Shown here: positions 55,000-64,000 of the stretch, piece after piece | Position numbering within the stretch: position 1 is the first letter of the stretch | How the letters are laid out: each line of letters starts with the position of its first letter | Assembly (NCBI RefSeq): GCF_000186865.1 | Contig: NW_008705564.1 | Span: 358,474-422,473 of the forward strand | Length of the DNA: 64,000 bases | Origin: Aureococcus anophagefferens | Lineage: Eukaryota; Sar; Pelagophyceae; Pelagomonadales; Pelagomonadaceae | Direction of reading: 5' to 3' | The notes under the pieces: model-generated | The model's database searches: none | What the model was told of the DNA's origin: nothing | What the model saw: the letters and a program-made list of their open reading frames with translations, nothing else | Position numbers and translations under genes: made by a program

Positions 55000-56100
55000 C
55001 TAGAAGAAGAGCGCGTGGTGTTCGAGGAGCTTGAGGAAGTCATCGAGCTGCAATGAGTCGCCACAATTTTCACAATAGAACTGGAAACGTTGCTCAGTGC
55101 GATGCAAGCTGGTGTGTGTATGCACCCAGGGTAACACGTAATCACTGTGCTCTTCACGGCGGTTGTGATCTCTGAGTGTCAAATATGAATCACTGAAGAA
55201 AATTTCGTTCTGCGCGTCCACTTCGACCGGGTCCGCGTCGGGGACCAGTGCGCACGTGCGCCGAGTGATCTTATCGAGACAGAGCAATCGGACAGCAAAA
55301 TGGCGGTCTTCGTTTCTCCACGTCGTATCGAAGAGTTCGAATATAGTGTCGTCGACTCGTTCTGTCTCAAGGGTAGCTCGACCCTCATCATCTGGAATAT
55401 CGTGCCACCGGGGTCGAAGGCAGAGGGTCGCGGTGCACGCGTGAAGCACCTCGCGTCTCCGGGAATCGATGACTTCGACCGTGAACAAATAGTCTGAAGC
55501 CTGGCGAGTAGTATTGTATGCTGGCACGGCTGGTAGATTACCGACGTTGAGCCGCTCGAAGCGCTGGTAGAGATCGATGTAGGTCTTTGCAGTCGCGGGC
55601 ACCGGATACGCCGAAAGCTGCATCATCGCGGCTGGCGAAGCCTTCGCGAGCGCGTTCGTGAAGAATGTCGTCGACCCGTCGCGCGCGAGCGCGGACCATA
55701 TTTTCGAAGTGGACGCCACCCCGCAGTAGCCCTTGACATCCGTGAAGGAGAACACGGCGCGCCAGACGTCGGACGACGCGACGGTCGAGAGGTCCGTGCG
55801 TCGGACGAACGCGGCGTCGCGCGCGGTGCGCCCCGCCTGCGAGCGGGCGCGGTGCCAGACCTCGGCGCCGCCCTGTCGCTCGCAGGCGCGCCGCCAGACC
55901 TCCGCGCCGACGACGGCCTCGCCACCTCGCAGCAGCGCCTCGCTCAGCGACGGGATTTCGCCCGTTTCTCGCTTCGCCTTGAGGTCCTGGACGAACTCGC
56001 GTAACTCCTTGCGGCCGTCTTCCCCGAGTTGATTCACGACGTCCTGGAGCAGCTGCTGTAGGCGGTCGGATACATGTAGGTTTACGGGCGCGCCGGACAT
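55000..56100 (-). CDS. F-box-like protein of unknown target
   Basis: The ATG at 56100 gives 366 aa; an in-frame GTG lies further upstream. After a helical N-terminus, residues ~110-155 (S-S-D-V-W-R-A-V-F-S-F-T-D, then V-A-S-T-S-K-I-W) resemble an F-box that would bind Skp1 in an SCF ubiquitin ligase. The C-terminal half is beta-rich with an R-R-R-E-V-L-H-A-C-T-A-T-L strand set seen in large algal F-box families. Base composition is visibly less GC-rich than all neighbours, so it may be a recent duplicate or arrival. It converges on the DMGDH-Rieske gene with 38 bp between stops. Confidence 0.7.
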   Translation of the reverse strand: MSGAPVNLHVSDRLQQLLQDVVNQLGEDGRKELREFVQDLKAKRETGEIPSLSEALLRGGEAVVGAEVWRRACERQGGAEVWHRARSQAGRTARDAAFVRRTDLSTVASSDVWRAVFSFTDVKGYCGVASTSKIWSALARDGSTTFFTNALAKASPAAMMQLSAYPVPATAKTYIDLYQRFERLNVGNLPAVPAYNTTRQASDYLFTVEVIDSRRREVLHACTATLCLRPRWHDIPDDEGRATLETERVDDTIFELFDTTWRNEDRHFAVRLLCLDKITRRTCALVPDADPVEVDAQNEIFFSDSYLTLRDHNRREEHSDYVLPWVHTHTSLHRTEQRFQFYCENCGDSLQLDDFLKLLEHHALFF

Positions 56101-56293
56101 GTTTTGCGACGCTAACGTCGTGGCGAGGGTGAGCGAATCGACGATTGTCGTCACCTGCTCGTCAAAACCAAGTTTCTTGGGCGACTCGGCTCAAGGCGTA
56201 TTTTGTGGCGAAAATGCCTTCCGCTGGCATCGCTGGCCTCTTGGCATCGCCGCTGAATGGCACGCAGGCGAGTCCCCACTCCGCTAATCCACC

Positions 56294-57088
56294 TTACTCC
56301 CACGCGTAGTCCACGCGCTCCAGCCAGAGTCCGCGCGCTGGCGCCGCGAAGCGCCGCGAGGACACGGCCGGGTGCGCGCCGCGCGGGTCCGCGAGCGCGG
56401 CCTCGACCTGCGCCTCGGAGAGCGCGCCCGTGCCGAGGCGCACGAGGGCGCCCACAATTTTCCGGCACTGATGCTTCAGGAAGCCGTCGCCGTCGAACGC
56501 GATCCGCAGGAGGCCGCGGACGCGGCCGACGAAGGGCAGCTCGGCGGTCTCGAGGTCGTCGATTTCCACCGACCTCAAGGAACGAACCGTGCTCCCGCAC
56601 TTCCGACCGCCCGGCGCGCAGAACGCGCGGAAGTCGCGCTCGCCCACGAGGAGCGCGGCGCCGCGGCGGACACGGCCGACGTCGAGGCCCGGCGGCGCCT
56701 GCCAGGAGTACCGCGCCGCGTCCTCGGAGAAGCCCAGATAGTAGGCGTAGCGCTTCGACCGCGCCGAGGTGATCGCGTGGAAGCTCGCCGGCGCCTGGCG
56801 GCAGCTTAGGACGCGCACGTCGCCGGGCAGCGCCGCGGACACGTCGCGCAGCACCGCCGAGAGGTCCTCGTCGCCGCGGTCCGCGTCCGAGCGCACGGAC
56901 ACGACCTGGTGCGCGGCGTTGACGCCGCGATCCGTGCGCCCGGCGGCGACGGCGCCGCAGTCGGTGATGCCTGCGTTCGACAGCGCGGCGGCGAACACGT
57001 CGTGGACGCTGCGCTCGTTCGGCTGCGGCTGCCAGCCAGCGAATGCGTCACCCAGGTACTGGAGCTCGAAGACGAGCTTGGAGCGCAT
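56294..57088 (-). CDS. tRNA pseudouridine synthase TruA/PUS family
   Basis: 264 residues, close to bacterial TruA in length. It has the N-terminal F-A-G-W-Q-x-Q-x-x-x-R-S-V-H-D block and the catalytic A-G-R-T-D-R-G-V-N-A (Asp53). It also has S-F-H-A-I-T-S-A-R-S-K-R-Y-A-Y and F-L-K-H-Q-C-R-K-I-V-G-A-L, all standard for enzymes making pseudouridine at tRNA positions 38-40. No clear organelle leader. It lies 186 bp downstream of the XRN gene on the same strand. Confidence 0.93.
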   Translation of the reverse strand: MRSKLVFELQYLGDAFAGWQPQPNERSVHDVFAAALSNAGITDCGAVAAGRTDRGVNAAHQVVSVRSDADRGDEDLSAVLRDVSAALPGDVRVLSCRQAPASFHAITSARSKRYAYYLGFSEDAARYSWQAPPGLDVGRVRRGAALLVGERDFRAFCAPGGRKCGSTVRSLRSVEIDDLETAELPFVGRVRGLLRIAFDGDGFLKHQCRKIVGALVRLGTGALSEAQVEAALADPRGAHPAVSSRRFAAPARGLWLERVDYAWE

Positions 57089-57274
57089 AGCGCACGCTCA
57101 ACGCAGCTCAAACAACTCGAGTTCTCTCGCGCTTTTGGAGCTCATCATGTCGAGCAGTGCTCTCATGTCGTGGCAGCACCACTTAAAAAGTCGAGTGAGC
57201 CGAAGTTGCCGTCCACAGAGGACAGACCAGAGTAAGACCAGAGCAGAGGCGGACTCTATGTTTAAACGAACGGA

Positions 57275-60015
57275 TCACGACGCGGCCTTGGGGGGCTTGG
57301 TCTTGAGCTTGACGGGGACGAAGACCTTGGCGCCCGCCTCGAGGGGCTTCTTGGGCTTCGTGAGGATCTTCGGCGCCTTGTGGCACTTGGCCGGCGGCGG
57401 CGGCTTCGGGAGCGCGTGGACGAAGGTGCAGTTCTCGCCCTTGTCGCAGGTGCCCTTGGCGAAGTAGCGGCAGGGCACGCGGGGCGGCCCCCGGGGCTTG
57501 TCGAGGCCGGCCATGGCCCTGAGCGCGCGGTCGATGGACTCGGGCCCCGCGGGCAGCCGCGGCGCGCGCGCCGACGCGTTCGCGTAGTCGCGGACGTCGG
57601 CGAGGGCGTCCTCGGGGGCGTCGTGGCCCGCGCGGCGCGGCGGCGCGTTCGGCGGGAGCTCCGGCGGCGAGTAGGCGACGCGGCTGCAGGCGAGCGACGC
57701 GCCGCCGCCCGCGGACGTCTTGACGGAGCCGGGGATCGGCGAGTCCCGCGGCAGGTCGTGCCAGGCGTCCTCAGCGAGATCTTCCAGGCGCCGCGCCGTG
57801 ACGAGCTCCGCGGGGCCGTTGCGGTTCCGCTTCCGCTCGCCCTCCGTGAGCGCCGGCGCGACGCGCTTCCCGAAGACGCGGACGAGCCGGTCGATGTCGC
57901 AGAAGGGCAGCAGCGCGACCCAGAGCCACCGCAGGCCCGCGGGCTTGCCGTTGGGGTCCAACGGAAAGCTCTTGGGGTACTGGCTCGCGAGCTCCGACTT
58001 CTCGGACGTCATGAGCTCCGCGGCCGCCTTCGGGCAGCAGTGCGCGGACTGCGGCGGCAGCACGGCCATGAGCTGCTGGAGGGGCTGGATGGGCCGGTCG
58101 CGCACGAGCTTCGAGTAGGCCAGCTTCAGGCCCTCGGGGCTCTTGAGCACGCACTTGGCCATGTCCGCGGCGAGCGGCGCGTAGTGCCAGGGGTAGTACC
58201 AGGACCAGCTCGCGCAGCCCCGGTGGTAGTACTCCGCGACGAAGCGGACGCCGCGCCAGTACTCGGCGACCATGGCCGTCACGTCCGTTTCCAGGTTGCC
58301 CGACGCCGGCGGGCCGTGGGCCAGGACCTTCTTGTAGTAGCGCTCGCGGTAGCCCTTGGCGCCGAGGTCGAGCGGCTTCCCGCCCGCCGCGAAGGCCTTC
58401 TCGATGGTCGCCGCGTGCGCCGCGAGCGCGCGCTCCACGAGCGCCTTCGTCTCCGCCGCCTCCGCGGCCGTCGGGTCCCGGCGGGAGGCCTCGTCGTCCA
58501 GCGAGAGCGCCGCGAACGAGTTCGCGTAGTCCGCCGCCGCGGACGCGGCGAGCCCGACGAGCGCGTCCGTCTTCGCGTCGGGCTTCCCCGTGTCCGGCTT
58601 GCCCGTGTCGCGCTTCGCGCGCCGCCGCAGGATCTCCGGCTCGAGCTCGCCGAGCACGCTCAGGAGCACGGCGACGCGCTTCACCTGGGCAGGAAAAGAG
58701 TGCGAAATTTCCAACTTTGGAGGCTCATATCTCGGTCGTTTTCCACTCGTTTCGGCTAATTTTTGGACGAGCGATCATCTCTCGGAGCGCTCTCGACGCG
58801 TGGATGCTTTTTCCGGAACGCGCGCGCGCGAAACACTCGTGTTGAAGAGAACTTGAATCACTCTTTTCCTGCTCCGCGCTTCACGTCGACCTTGCCCGCG
58901 GGCGACGGCGACCGGGTCGCCTCGTCCGTCAAATAGCCGCCCAGGTGCCGCGGCAGCGCGCGGCGGTAGAGGAGGAGGAGCAGGTCCAACCCGCCGTCGG
59001 GGATGGACAGCGACGGCAGCTGCGGCAGGAAGTCGTTGCCCACGAAGAAGCAGAGCAACACGAAGTCGTCCAGGAAGCGCTCGTCGTCGCGCGGGAACGG
59101 CAGAGCGCCGTCCGCGGCGGCGTTGAGCGACGCGTCCCCGATTAAGCAGCGGCGCAGGCGCTGGCACGAGAGATACTGCAGGCGCGGCGGGCCGAAGGCC
59201 TTCCGGGGCTCCGGCGGCGGGCCGCCCTTGCCTCCGCCGCGCGGCTTCCGCCGCGTCTCGACGCGCTCCCGCAATACGTAGACGCGCGGCGCGTGGAGCG
59301 CCAGCGACAAGAACATCAGGTCCGCGTCCTGGCCGCAGACCGCGTGGCGCTCGCCGCGGCGGTCCGGGTCCGCCTGCGACCGGCGGATCCAATCCATGAT
59401 CTTGTGCTCGCCCTCGCCGGGAGTGGCCGCGTCGGACACGATGACGCTGAGCTGCGGGCAGCGGGCCACGAGGCTCTCGGCCCAGCGCCGGCAGAAGGCG
59501 GCGAGCTTCGCCATGAACTCCGTGCCGGGCGTGATCGCGTTGTGGTCCCAGCGCGCCTTCGCCGCGGGCCGGTGCCCCCGCCGCGCGAGGAGCTCGCGCG
59601 TCGCGGCCGCGGCCTCGTCGGCCTCGCGGGCGCTGCAGAAGCGCCGCGTGCGCTGCTGGTTCATCTTCGCGCGCGGCGCGACGCCGTCGAGCGCGAGGTA
59701 GACGAGCTTCGTAGGGCGCGCGGCCGCGACGAGGCGGTCGAGGTACGCGCCGACGTTGTCGAGCATCTCCTCCTCCGTCGCCGGCTGCACGGCGCCGGGG
59801 CCCTCGGGGTGGCAGCAGGGGTGCACGACGCCGTTGCAGTCCACGTACAAATTCTCGACCTGCACCCAGCGCGCCTCGAGCTGGCCCGTCGTGTCGCGGA
59901 CCAGGGACGCCTCCGTGCCGGCGTCGTAGGGCCCGCGCTCCTCGCCCTCGAGCAGGTCCATCATCACGGGCGGGTAGCGCGCCGCGAGCCAGCGGAAGAA
60001 CGCCGGCACGCCCAT
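57275..60015 (-). CDS. 5'-3' exoribonuclease (XRN family) with C-terminal CCCH zinc finger
   Basis: Exons 60015-58885 and 58684-57275 sum to 2541 nt (846 aa). The start M-G-V-P-A-F-F-R-W-L and blocks D-C-N-G-V-V-H-P, D-G-V-A-P-R-A-K-M-N-Q-Q-R, S-D-A-A-T-P-G-E-G-E-H-K-I and F-V-G-N-D-F-L-P are the XRN catalytic core with its acidic metal ligands. Near residue 778 a C-x7-C-x5-C-x3-H zinc finger follows (C-R-Y-F-A-K-G-T-C...C-T-F-V-H), an RNA-binding finger, before a Lys/Pro-rich tail. The compact size is nearer to nuclear XRN2/Rat1 than cytoplasmic XRN1, though the tail differs from both. A family A introner splits the gene. Confidence 0.92.
58685..58884 (-). mobile_element. Introner element, family A copy 5, in XRN gene
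   Basis: 200 bp GT-AG intron with exact target duplication GTGAAGCG (58677-58684, 58877-58884). Ends CGGAGCAGGAAAAGAG and the complement of CTGGGCAGGAAAAGAG. Orientation F. Internal GTTGAAGAGAACTTGAATC differs from the GTTGAAGCGACGTTGAATC of the others. Confidence 0.95.
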
Positions 60016-60168
60016 GATTGGCGGCGCGGCTGCCGGCAGGACCGGCGCCTCAGAGAGCGAGTTGTTGGCAGCTCTCCTTGGACTGGTTCAACAGAGTGCG
60101 ACATTGACCTTGTTTACCCAGCCCGGGCTGCCTTCTCGCCATATACCCTCTTTATCCGAAAGCGCAGT
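60016..60168. promoter_or_regulatory. Short divergent promoter between XRN and TFIIS-N/phytanoyl-dioxygenase genes
   Basis: 153 bp. Near 60141 it contains ATATACCC, a possible TATA-like site for the plus-strand gene about 30 bp before its ATG. Confidence 0.4.
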
Positions 60169-62994
60169 ATGGCCGACGGCATCACGAACGACCCCGAGAT
60201 CGAGCGGAACGGCGCGTCGGCCGCCGCCGAGTACGCGGAATGGCACTGGAAGGCGCTGCGCCGCGCCGTCGAGGCCGGCGCCCCGAAGGACGTCGTGCTC
60301 ACGAGGGACCGCGCCGGCGACGACCTCCTCTACCGCACGTTCCGCGCGTCCATCTCCCACGAGGTCCGCGACGTCGCGGGCAAGCTCAACAGCCCCCTCT
60401 GGCGCGACCTGCTCACGTGCATGAACGGCCGCGTCGACGACTTCAGCTTCATGACACTGCTGCGTCCGCGGTGCGACGAGAGCTACGAGGCGCAGCGCGC
60501 GGATCTGCTCGTCGTGCCGCGGGCCCAGTTCATCATGATCGAGGTCGCGCGGTGCCGCGAGGGCTGCTACGACGCTCTGGACTTCGTCGACGGGGCGGAG
60601 GCCGCGCACCTCTCGGGCGCCGCGGGCGACCTGCGCGCCGCGGTCGAGGCCGGCGACGACGATCGCGCGCTCGAAGCGGTGCGGGTGCTCGAGGCGGCGC
60701 CGGCGCCGACGGCGCGGGCGCTGAAGAAGACGTCGGCCGGCCGCGCGCTCGCGAAGGTCGCCAGGGGCGGCGGGCCCCTCGCGGCGCGCGCGGGCGGCGT
60801 CGTCGACGCGTGGAAGCGGGCGCTCGCCCGGGCCCGGGGCTCCCTCGCCGTGGACCTGAGCGACGTCGACGGCGCCTTTGCCATCTTCGAGAAGCAGGGC
60901 GTCGTGACGGCGGAGCACGTGCTGCCGGAGTCGCTGGTCGCGGCCAGGGCAGCAAAAGAGAGCGAAATTCCCAACTTCAAAGGCTCCTATCTCGGCCGTT
61001 TTCCACTCGTTTCGGCTGATTTTTGGACGAGCGATCATCTCTCGAAACGGTCTCGAAGCGTGGATGCTTTTTCCGGAACGCGCGCGCGCGGAACACTCAC
61101 GTTGAAGCGACGTTGAATATCTCTTTTGCTGCCCAGGTCGCGGCGCTGCGCGGGGCCGCGGACGAGAGCCTCGCGCGCCTCGAGGCCGAGGAGCTCGCGC
61201 CGCAAAACCTACGCGTCGGCGACGCCTACGACCTGCCCTGCGCGACGCACCGGCCCGGCGACCGCGTCGACGTGCGCTACAAGGCCGCCGCGGCCGTCGC
61301 GGCGCGCGCGCCCCTTCCCCCGGACGCCGCGTACGTCGCGGCCGACGGCGCCGACGCGGAGCTCCTCCCCGTGGCGTCGGTGCTCCTGGACAAGGTCCGG
61401 CCGCTCCTGCAGAGAGCGCTCCGCTGCGACGCGCCGCGCGTGCTCTACTTCGGCTTCGTGCGCGCGTTCGGACGAAAGGACGACGCCCCCCGGTCGCCCC
61501 AGCCCTGGCACCGCGACGCGCCGTCGCTCTACGCGTCGACGCTCGAGGCCTGCGACTCCGCGCCCTGCGGCGCGCACGTCGTCAACGTCTTCTTTCCTCT
61601 CACCCAGCTCCGCCCTTCCAACGGACCGACGGCGTTCGCGCCCGCGACGCACCTCGACGCGGCGTGCGCGGCCGCGCTCGAAGACGTCGTCGCGGGCCGC
61701 GAGCCGCCGCGCGCCGTGGCGCCGCTCCTGGGCCCCGGCGACGCGGCGCTCTTCGACTGCCGGCTCCTGCACCGCGGCGGCGTCAACGACTCGAGCGAGG
61801 ACCGCGTGATCGCCTACGTGACCGTGGCCGCGCCGTGGTGGCGCGACGAGCGCATGTTCCACGCGGCGCCCGCGGGCGTTTCGGCCCTCGCGGCCCTCGG
61901 GAGATGCTTCCCCATCGACGACGGCGACGACGGCGCGGGCCACCCGCACTACACGCGCAACTTCGAGGCGCTCGTCGCCGAGAGCCCGGGCTCGCTCGAC
62001 GCGGCGCTCCGGTTCCTCGCGTCCGACGGGAAGGCGCGCGTCGCGGAGCGCCTGACGGCGGCGTTCCTCGACGACGCGAAGGCCTACGCCGGCGGCGAGC
62101 GCTCCTTCAAGGGCGCCGCGCTCGTCGCGAAAGCGGCGGACGGCGCGCTCTTCACGTCGATGGAGGACGACGTCGGCGAGACTGCGACCGCTTGTACGCG
62201 GCCGCCGCGGAGCTCGCGAAGGTCGCGGACTTTGGCCTCCCGAAGACCATGGACGGCGTCGTGCTCTTCCTCGCCCTCGCGAAGCGCGCGGCGTCGAAAC
62301 AAGCCCCAGCCCTCGAGGCCGCGGTCTCCGCGTGGTGGCACGGCGGCGAAGGTCGCTTCCGGCTCGCGCGAGGCGTCCTCGAGCGGCCCGAGACCGCCGG
62401 CGACCCCGCGCTCCTCGTCGCGTTCTCGTCGCTCGGCAGCGGGCTCGCGCGGCCCGAGTGGATGGGCACCGCGAGGAAGCTGGAGCTGCCCGGCGGCGCG
62501 AACCGCCTCGACGTGCTCCACGTGCTCGACCCGGCCTTCTCCTGGTACCTCTCGGCGGACGACGGCTCCTGGCGCGGGCCGGCCTTCTACCGCGAAAAGT
62601 TAGAGGGTTTCGTGGCGGGCTACGGCGCGGTGCTGTTCCTCGGCGACTCCATGGGCGGCTCGGGCGCGCTGGCCCACTGCGACCTGGCCACGGCGACGCT
62701 CGCGTTCACGCCCCAGGTCGACGTCGCGGCCTACCCGGCCGTTGCGCGCCACGACCTCACGCCGGCGCGGCGCGCGGCGCTGCCCGCGGCGATCGCGGCG
62801 GCTCTCGGGCGGGCGAAGGGGCCCGTGGAGGTGCACTACGGGTCGGCCTGCGCGGAGACGTCGCCCAGGTCGCGCGCCTGCCGGCCAGCGTGTCGGCCGT
62901 CGCCCACGACTTCGACGACCACGTCCTCTCGATCCACCTCAAAGCGCGGGGGAAGCTCCTCGGCATCGTCAACGAGGCCCTCGCGCGGGCGTAA
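60169..62994 (+). CDS. TFIIS N-domain, phytanoyl-CoA dioxygenase-like and serine-hydrolase-like protein
   Basis: Exon 1 is 60169-60936 and exon 2 starts at 61137. Residues ~160-225 look like the TFIIS N-terminal (LW) helical bundle (L-K-K-T-S-A-G-R-A-L-A-K-V, then W-K-R-A-L). Exon 2 holds a phytanoyl-CoA-dioxygenase fold: P-W-H-R-D-A-P (Fe ligands H and D), N-V-F-F-P-L-T, G-P-T-A-F-A-P-A-T-H and a distal H in L-L-H-R-G-G. Beyond ~62200 a hydrolase-like segment contains the nucleophile elbow G-D-S-M-G-G. The reading frame changes near 62170-62220 and again near 62860; these are small introns or indels, so the last third may be a separate model. Substrate unknown. Confidence 0.65.
60937..61136 (+). 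mobile_element. Introner element, family A copy 6
   Basis: 200 bp GT-AG intron with exact target duplication GTCGCGGC (60937-60944, 61137-61144). Ends CAGGGCAGCAAAAGAG and CTCTTTTGCTGCCCAG, again with matching changes at both ends (GCAGCAAAA/TTTTGCTGC). Orientation R. Confidence 0.96.
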
Positions 62995-63034
62995 ATTTCC
63001 TTCGTTGTAGTTCATCTTGCAGTCGGAGAGCCTC

Positions 63035-63934
63035 ATGGCTGCCATGCTCGGGCGATCCGTCCTCGCCGCGCCGTGCGCGCCACACGCGCCTGCGTCGACG
63101 CCATCACTCGTCGACGACGCATCGATCGCATCGCCATCGATCGCCGACGACGCATCGATCGACGACGCATCGATCGCCGACGACGACGCCTCCCTGTCGC
63201 TGCTGCCGGCGCCGCTCCTGAGCGACGACGCGGCGAACCGCTGCCCCGTCGTCAAGCTGCCGCGGTTCCTCAGCGTTGCGGAGGTCGCGGCGATCCACGC
63301 CTTCGCCGACGAGGTCGGCGACCTCTGCGGCGCGCAGCGCAAGTGCGCCGACGCGGCGACCGGCGCGCCCGCGTGGGACACGCTGTACCTGTCGACGGAC
63401 CTGCGCTTCAACCGCCGCTTCCCGGAGCTGTTGGCGAAGCTCCTCGGCGCCGCGCGCGCCGCGGACGCGGCGACGTTCGGCGACTTTGGGCGCGGGGCGG
63501 TGCTACGGCCGCGCGTCGTCGAGTACCACCGCGTGCGGCGCGGCGGCGAATTGCGGCACGAGCACCACGTCGACTCCGGCTCCTGCTACACCGTCGACTG
63601 CATGCTCGCGCGGCCCGACGCGGACTTTTCCGGCGGCGACTTCGTGGCGGAGGGATTGGAGGGACGCGCGTTCGACGATCTGGGCGACGTCGTCGTCTTT
63701 CCGTCGCACAAGCGGCACAACGTGCGGCCGGTGACGCGCGGGGAGCGGAGCGTGTTGGTCGTCGAGTTCTGGACGGGGCCGGAGCGCGCCTGCGGCCACC
63801 GGTGCGAGCGCGCGTCGGGGCCCTGCGCCGTGCGGCCCGTCGCCGCGGCAATGGCGGAGGCGCTGGGCGAGCTCGACGAGGACGACGCCGCGGCCGCGCG
63901 GCGGTTCCTGCGCGGGCGGACGATGCTGTGTTAA
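63035..63934 (+). CDS. 2OG-Fe(II) oxygenase, prolyl-4-hydroxylase-like
   Basis: The ATG at 63035 gives 299 aa. The first ~55 residues hold a low-complexity S-I-A-D-D-A-S-I-D-D repeat, encoded by repeated GACGACGCATCGATCG. The catalytic fold follows: E-H-H-V-D-S-G (Fe ligands H and D, ~176), C-M-L-A-R-P-D-A-D-F-S-G-G-D-F, and distal F-P-S-H-K-R-H-N-V-R-P-V with the 2OG-binding Arg. This is the layout of P4H-type oxygenases. No signal peptide is strong, so the substrate and compartment are open. Confidence 0.82.
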   Translation: MAAMLGRSVLAAPCAPHAPASTPSLVDDASIASPSIADDASIDDASIADDDASLSLLPAPLLSDDAANRCPVVKLPRFLSVAEVAAIHAFADEVGDLCGAQRKCADAATGAPAWDTLYLSTDLRFNRRFPELLAKLLGAARAADAATFGDFGRGAVLRPRVVEYHRVRRGGELRHEHHVDSGSCYTVDCMLARPDADFSGGDFVAEGLEGRAFDDLGDVVVFPSHKRHNVRPVTRGERSVLVVEFWTGPERACGHRCERASGPCAVRPVAAAMAEALGELDEDDAAAARRFLRGRTMLC

Positions 63935-64000
63935 ATTCTTTGTTTGCGTTGGGGTTTTGGTAGCTAGTTCTGTTGTTGGTTTGCTGGTTTGAGAGCTCCA

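Noticed and set aside
1..64000. tRNA, rRNA or other structured RNA genes
   Set aside because: I looked for tRNA-like arms and conserved rRNA segments and saw none convincing. A covariance scan would be needed to be sure.

Overview
The window is nuclear DNA of a very GC-rich eukaryote. Signal peptides, CUB/EGF receptors, nuclear proteins, spliced genes and two plastid-type proteins (SQD2 and a leader with an AFA-type site) point to a photosynthetic stramenopile. The best guess is a pelagophyte close to Aureococcus anophagefferens. That rests on eleven near-identical ~165-210 bp introns with inverted-repeat ends and 8 bp target duplications, i.e. introner elements of the kind described in that alga, and on an apparent selenocysteine gene. 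The species call is inference.

Layout. 1-2.6 kb: end of an ELYS-like helical protein converging on SQD2. 3.4-10 kb: a charge-segregated secreted repeat protein and a giant receptor (TauA-type binding domain, CUB/EGF, multi-TM). 10.2-15.2 kb: BioA, a fatty-acid-hydroxylase-type membrane protein, a proline-rich protein and a plastid-leader protein. 15.2-28.1 kb: a second giant multi-TM receptor (VCBS ectodomain) with a divergent EF-hand membrane protein, a nucleotide-sugar transporter and a secreted or type I membrane protein. 28.2-30.5 kb: a 2OG-oxygenase/HD-oxygenase fusion. 30.8-45.4 kb: an eEF3-like ABC protein, a PHD-2OG protein, a TPR/J protein with SUMO-binding-like motifs, a UDP-glucuronate epimerase, a repeat protein, a fucosyltransferase-like protein, a mitochondrial-type J protein and a large disordered protein. 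45.4-55 kb: a probable selenoprotein MsrB, then divergent sarcosine dehydrogenase and a dimethylglycine-dehydrogenase/Rieske fusion. 55-64 kb: F-box-like, TruA, XRN, a TFIIS-N/phytanoyl-dioxygenase protein and a prolyl-hydroxylase-like protein.

Functional reading. Three genes fit one catabolic route. The fused TmpA-like/TmpB-like protein would turn a trimethylammonio-phosphonate into glycine betaine plus phosphate. The Rieske (GbcA-like) and DMGDH modules of the second fusion, and the sarcosine dehydrogenase, would strip the methyl groups to glycine, with one-carbon units handed to folate by the GCV_T domains. If correct, this is a eukaryotic pathway taking phosphorus, nitrogen and carbon from a choline-like phosphonate, built from two gene fusions. 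The steps are inferred from family membership.

Exon chains reported here were checked by length: the fully joined ones (SQD2, BioA, 2OG-HD, PHD-2OG, the 41.5-kb gene, SARDH, DMGDH-Rieske, XRN) each sum to a multiple of three after removal of the introners and, where needed, short ordinary introns.
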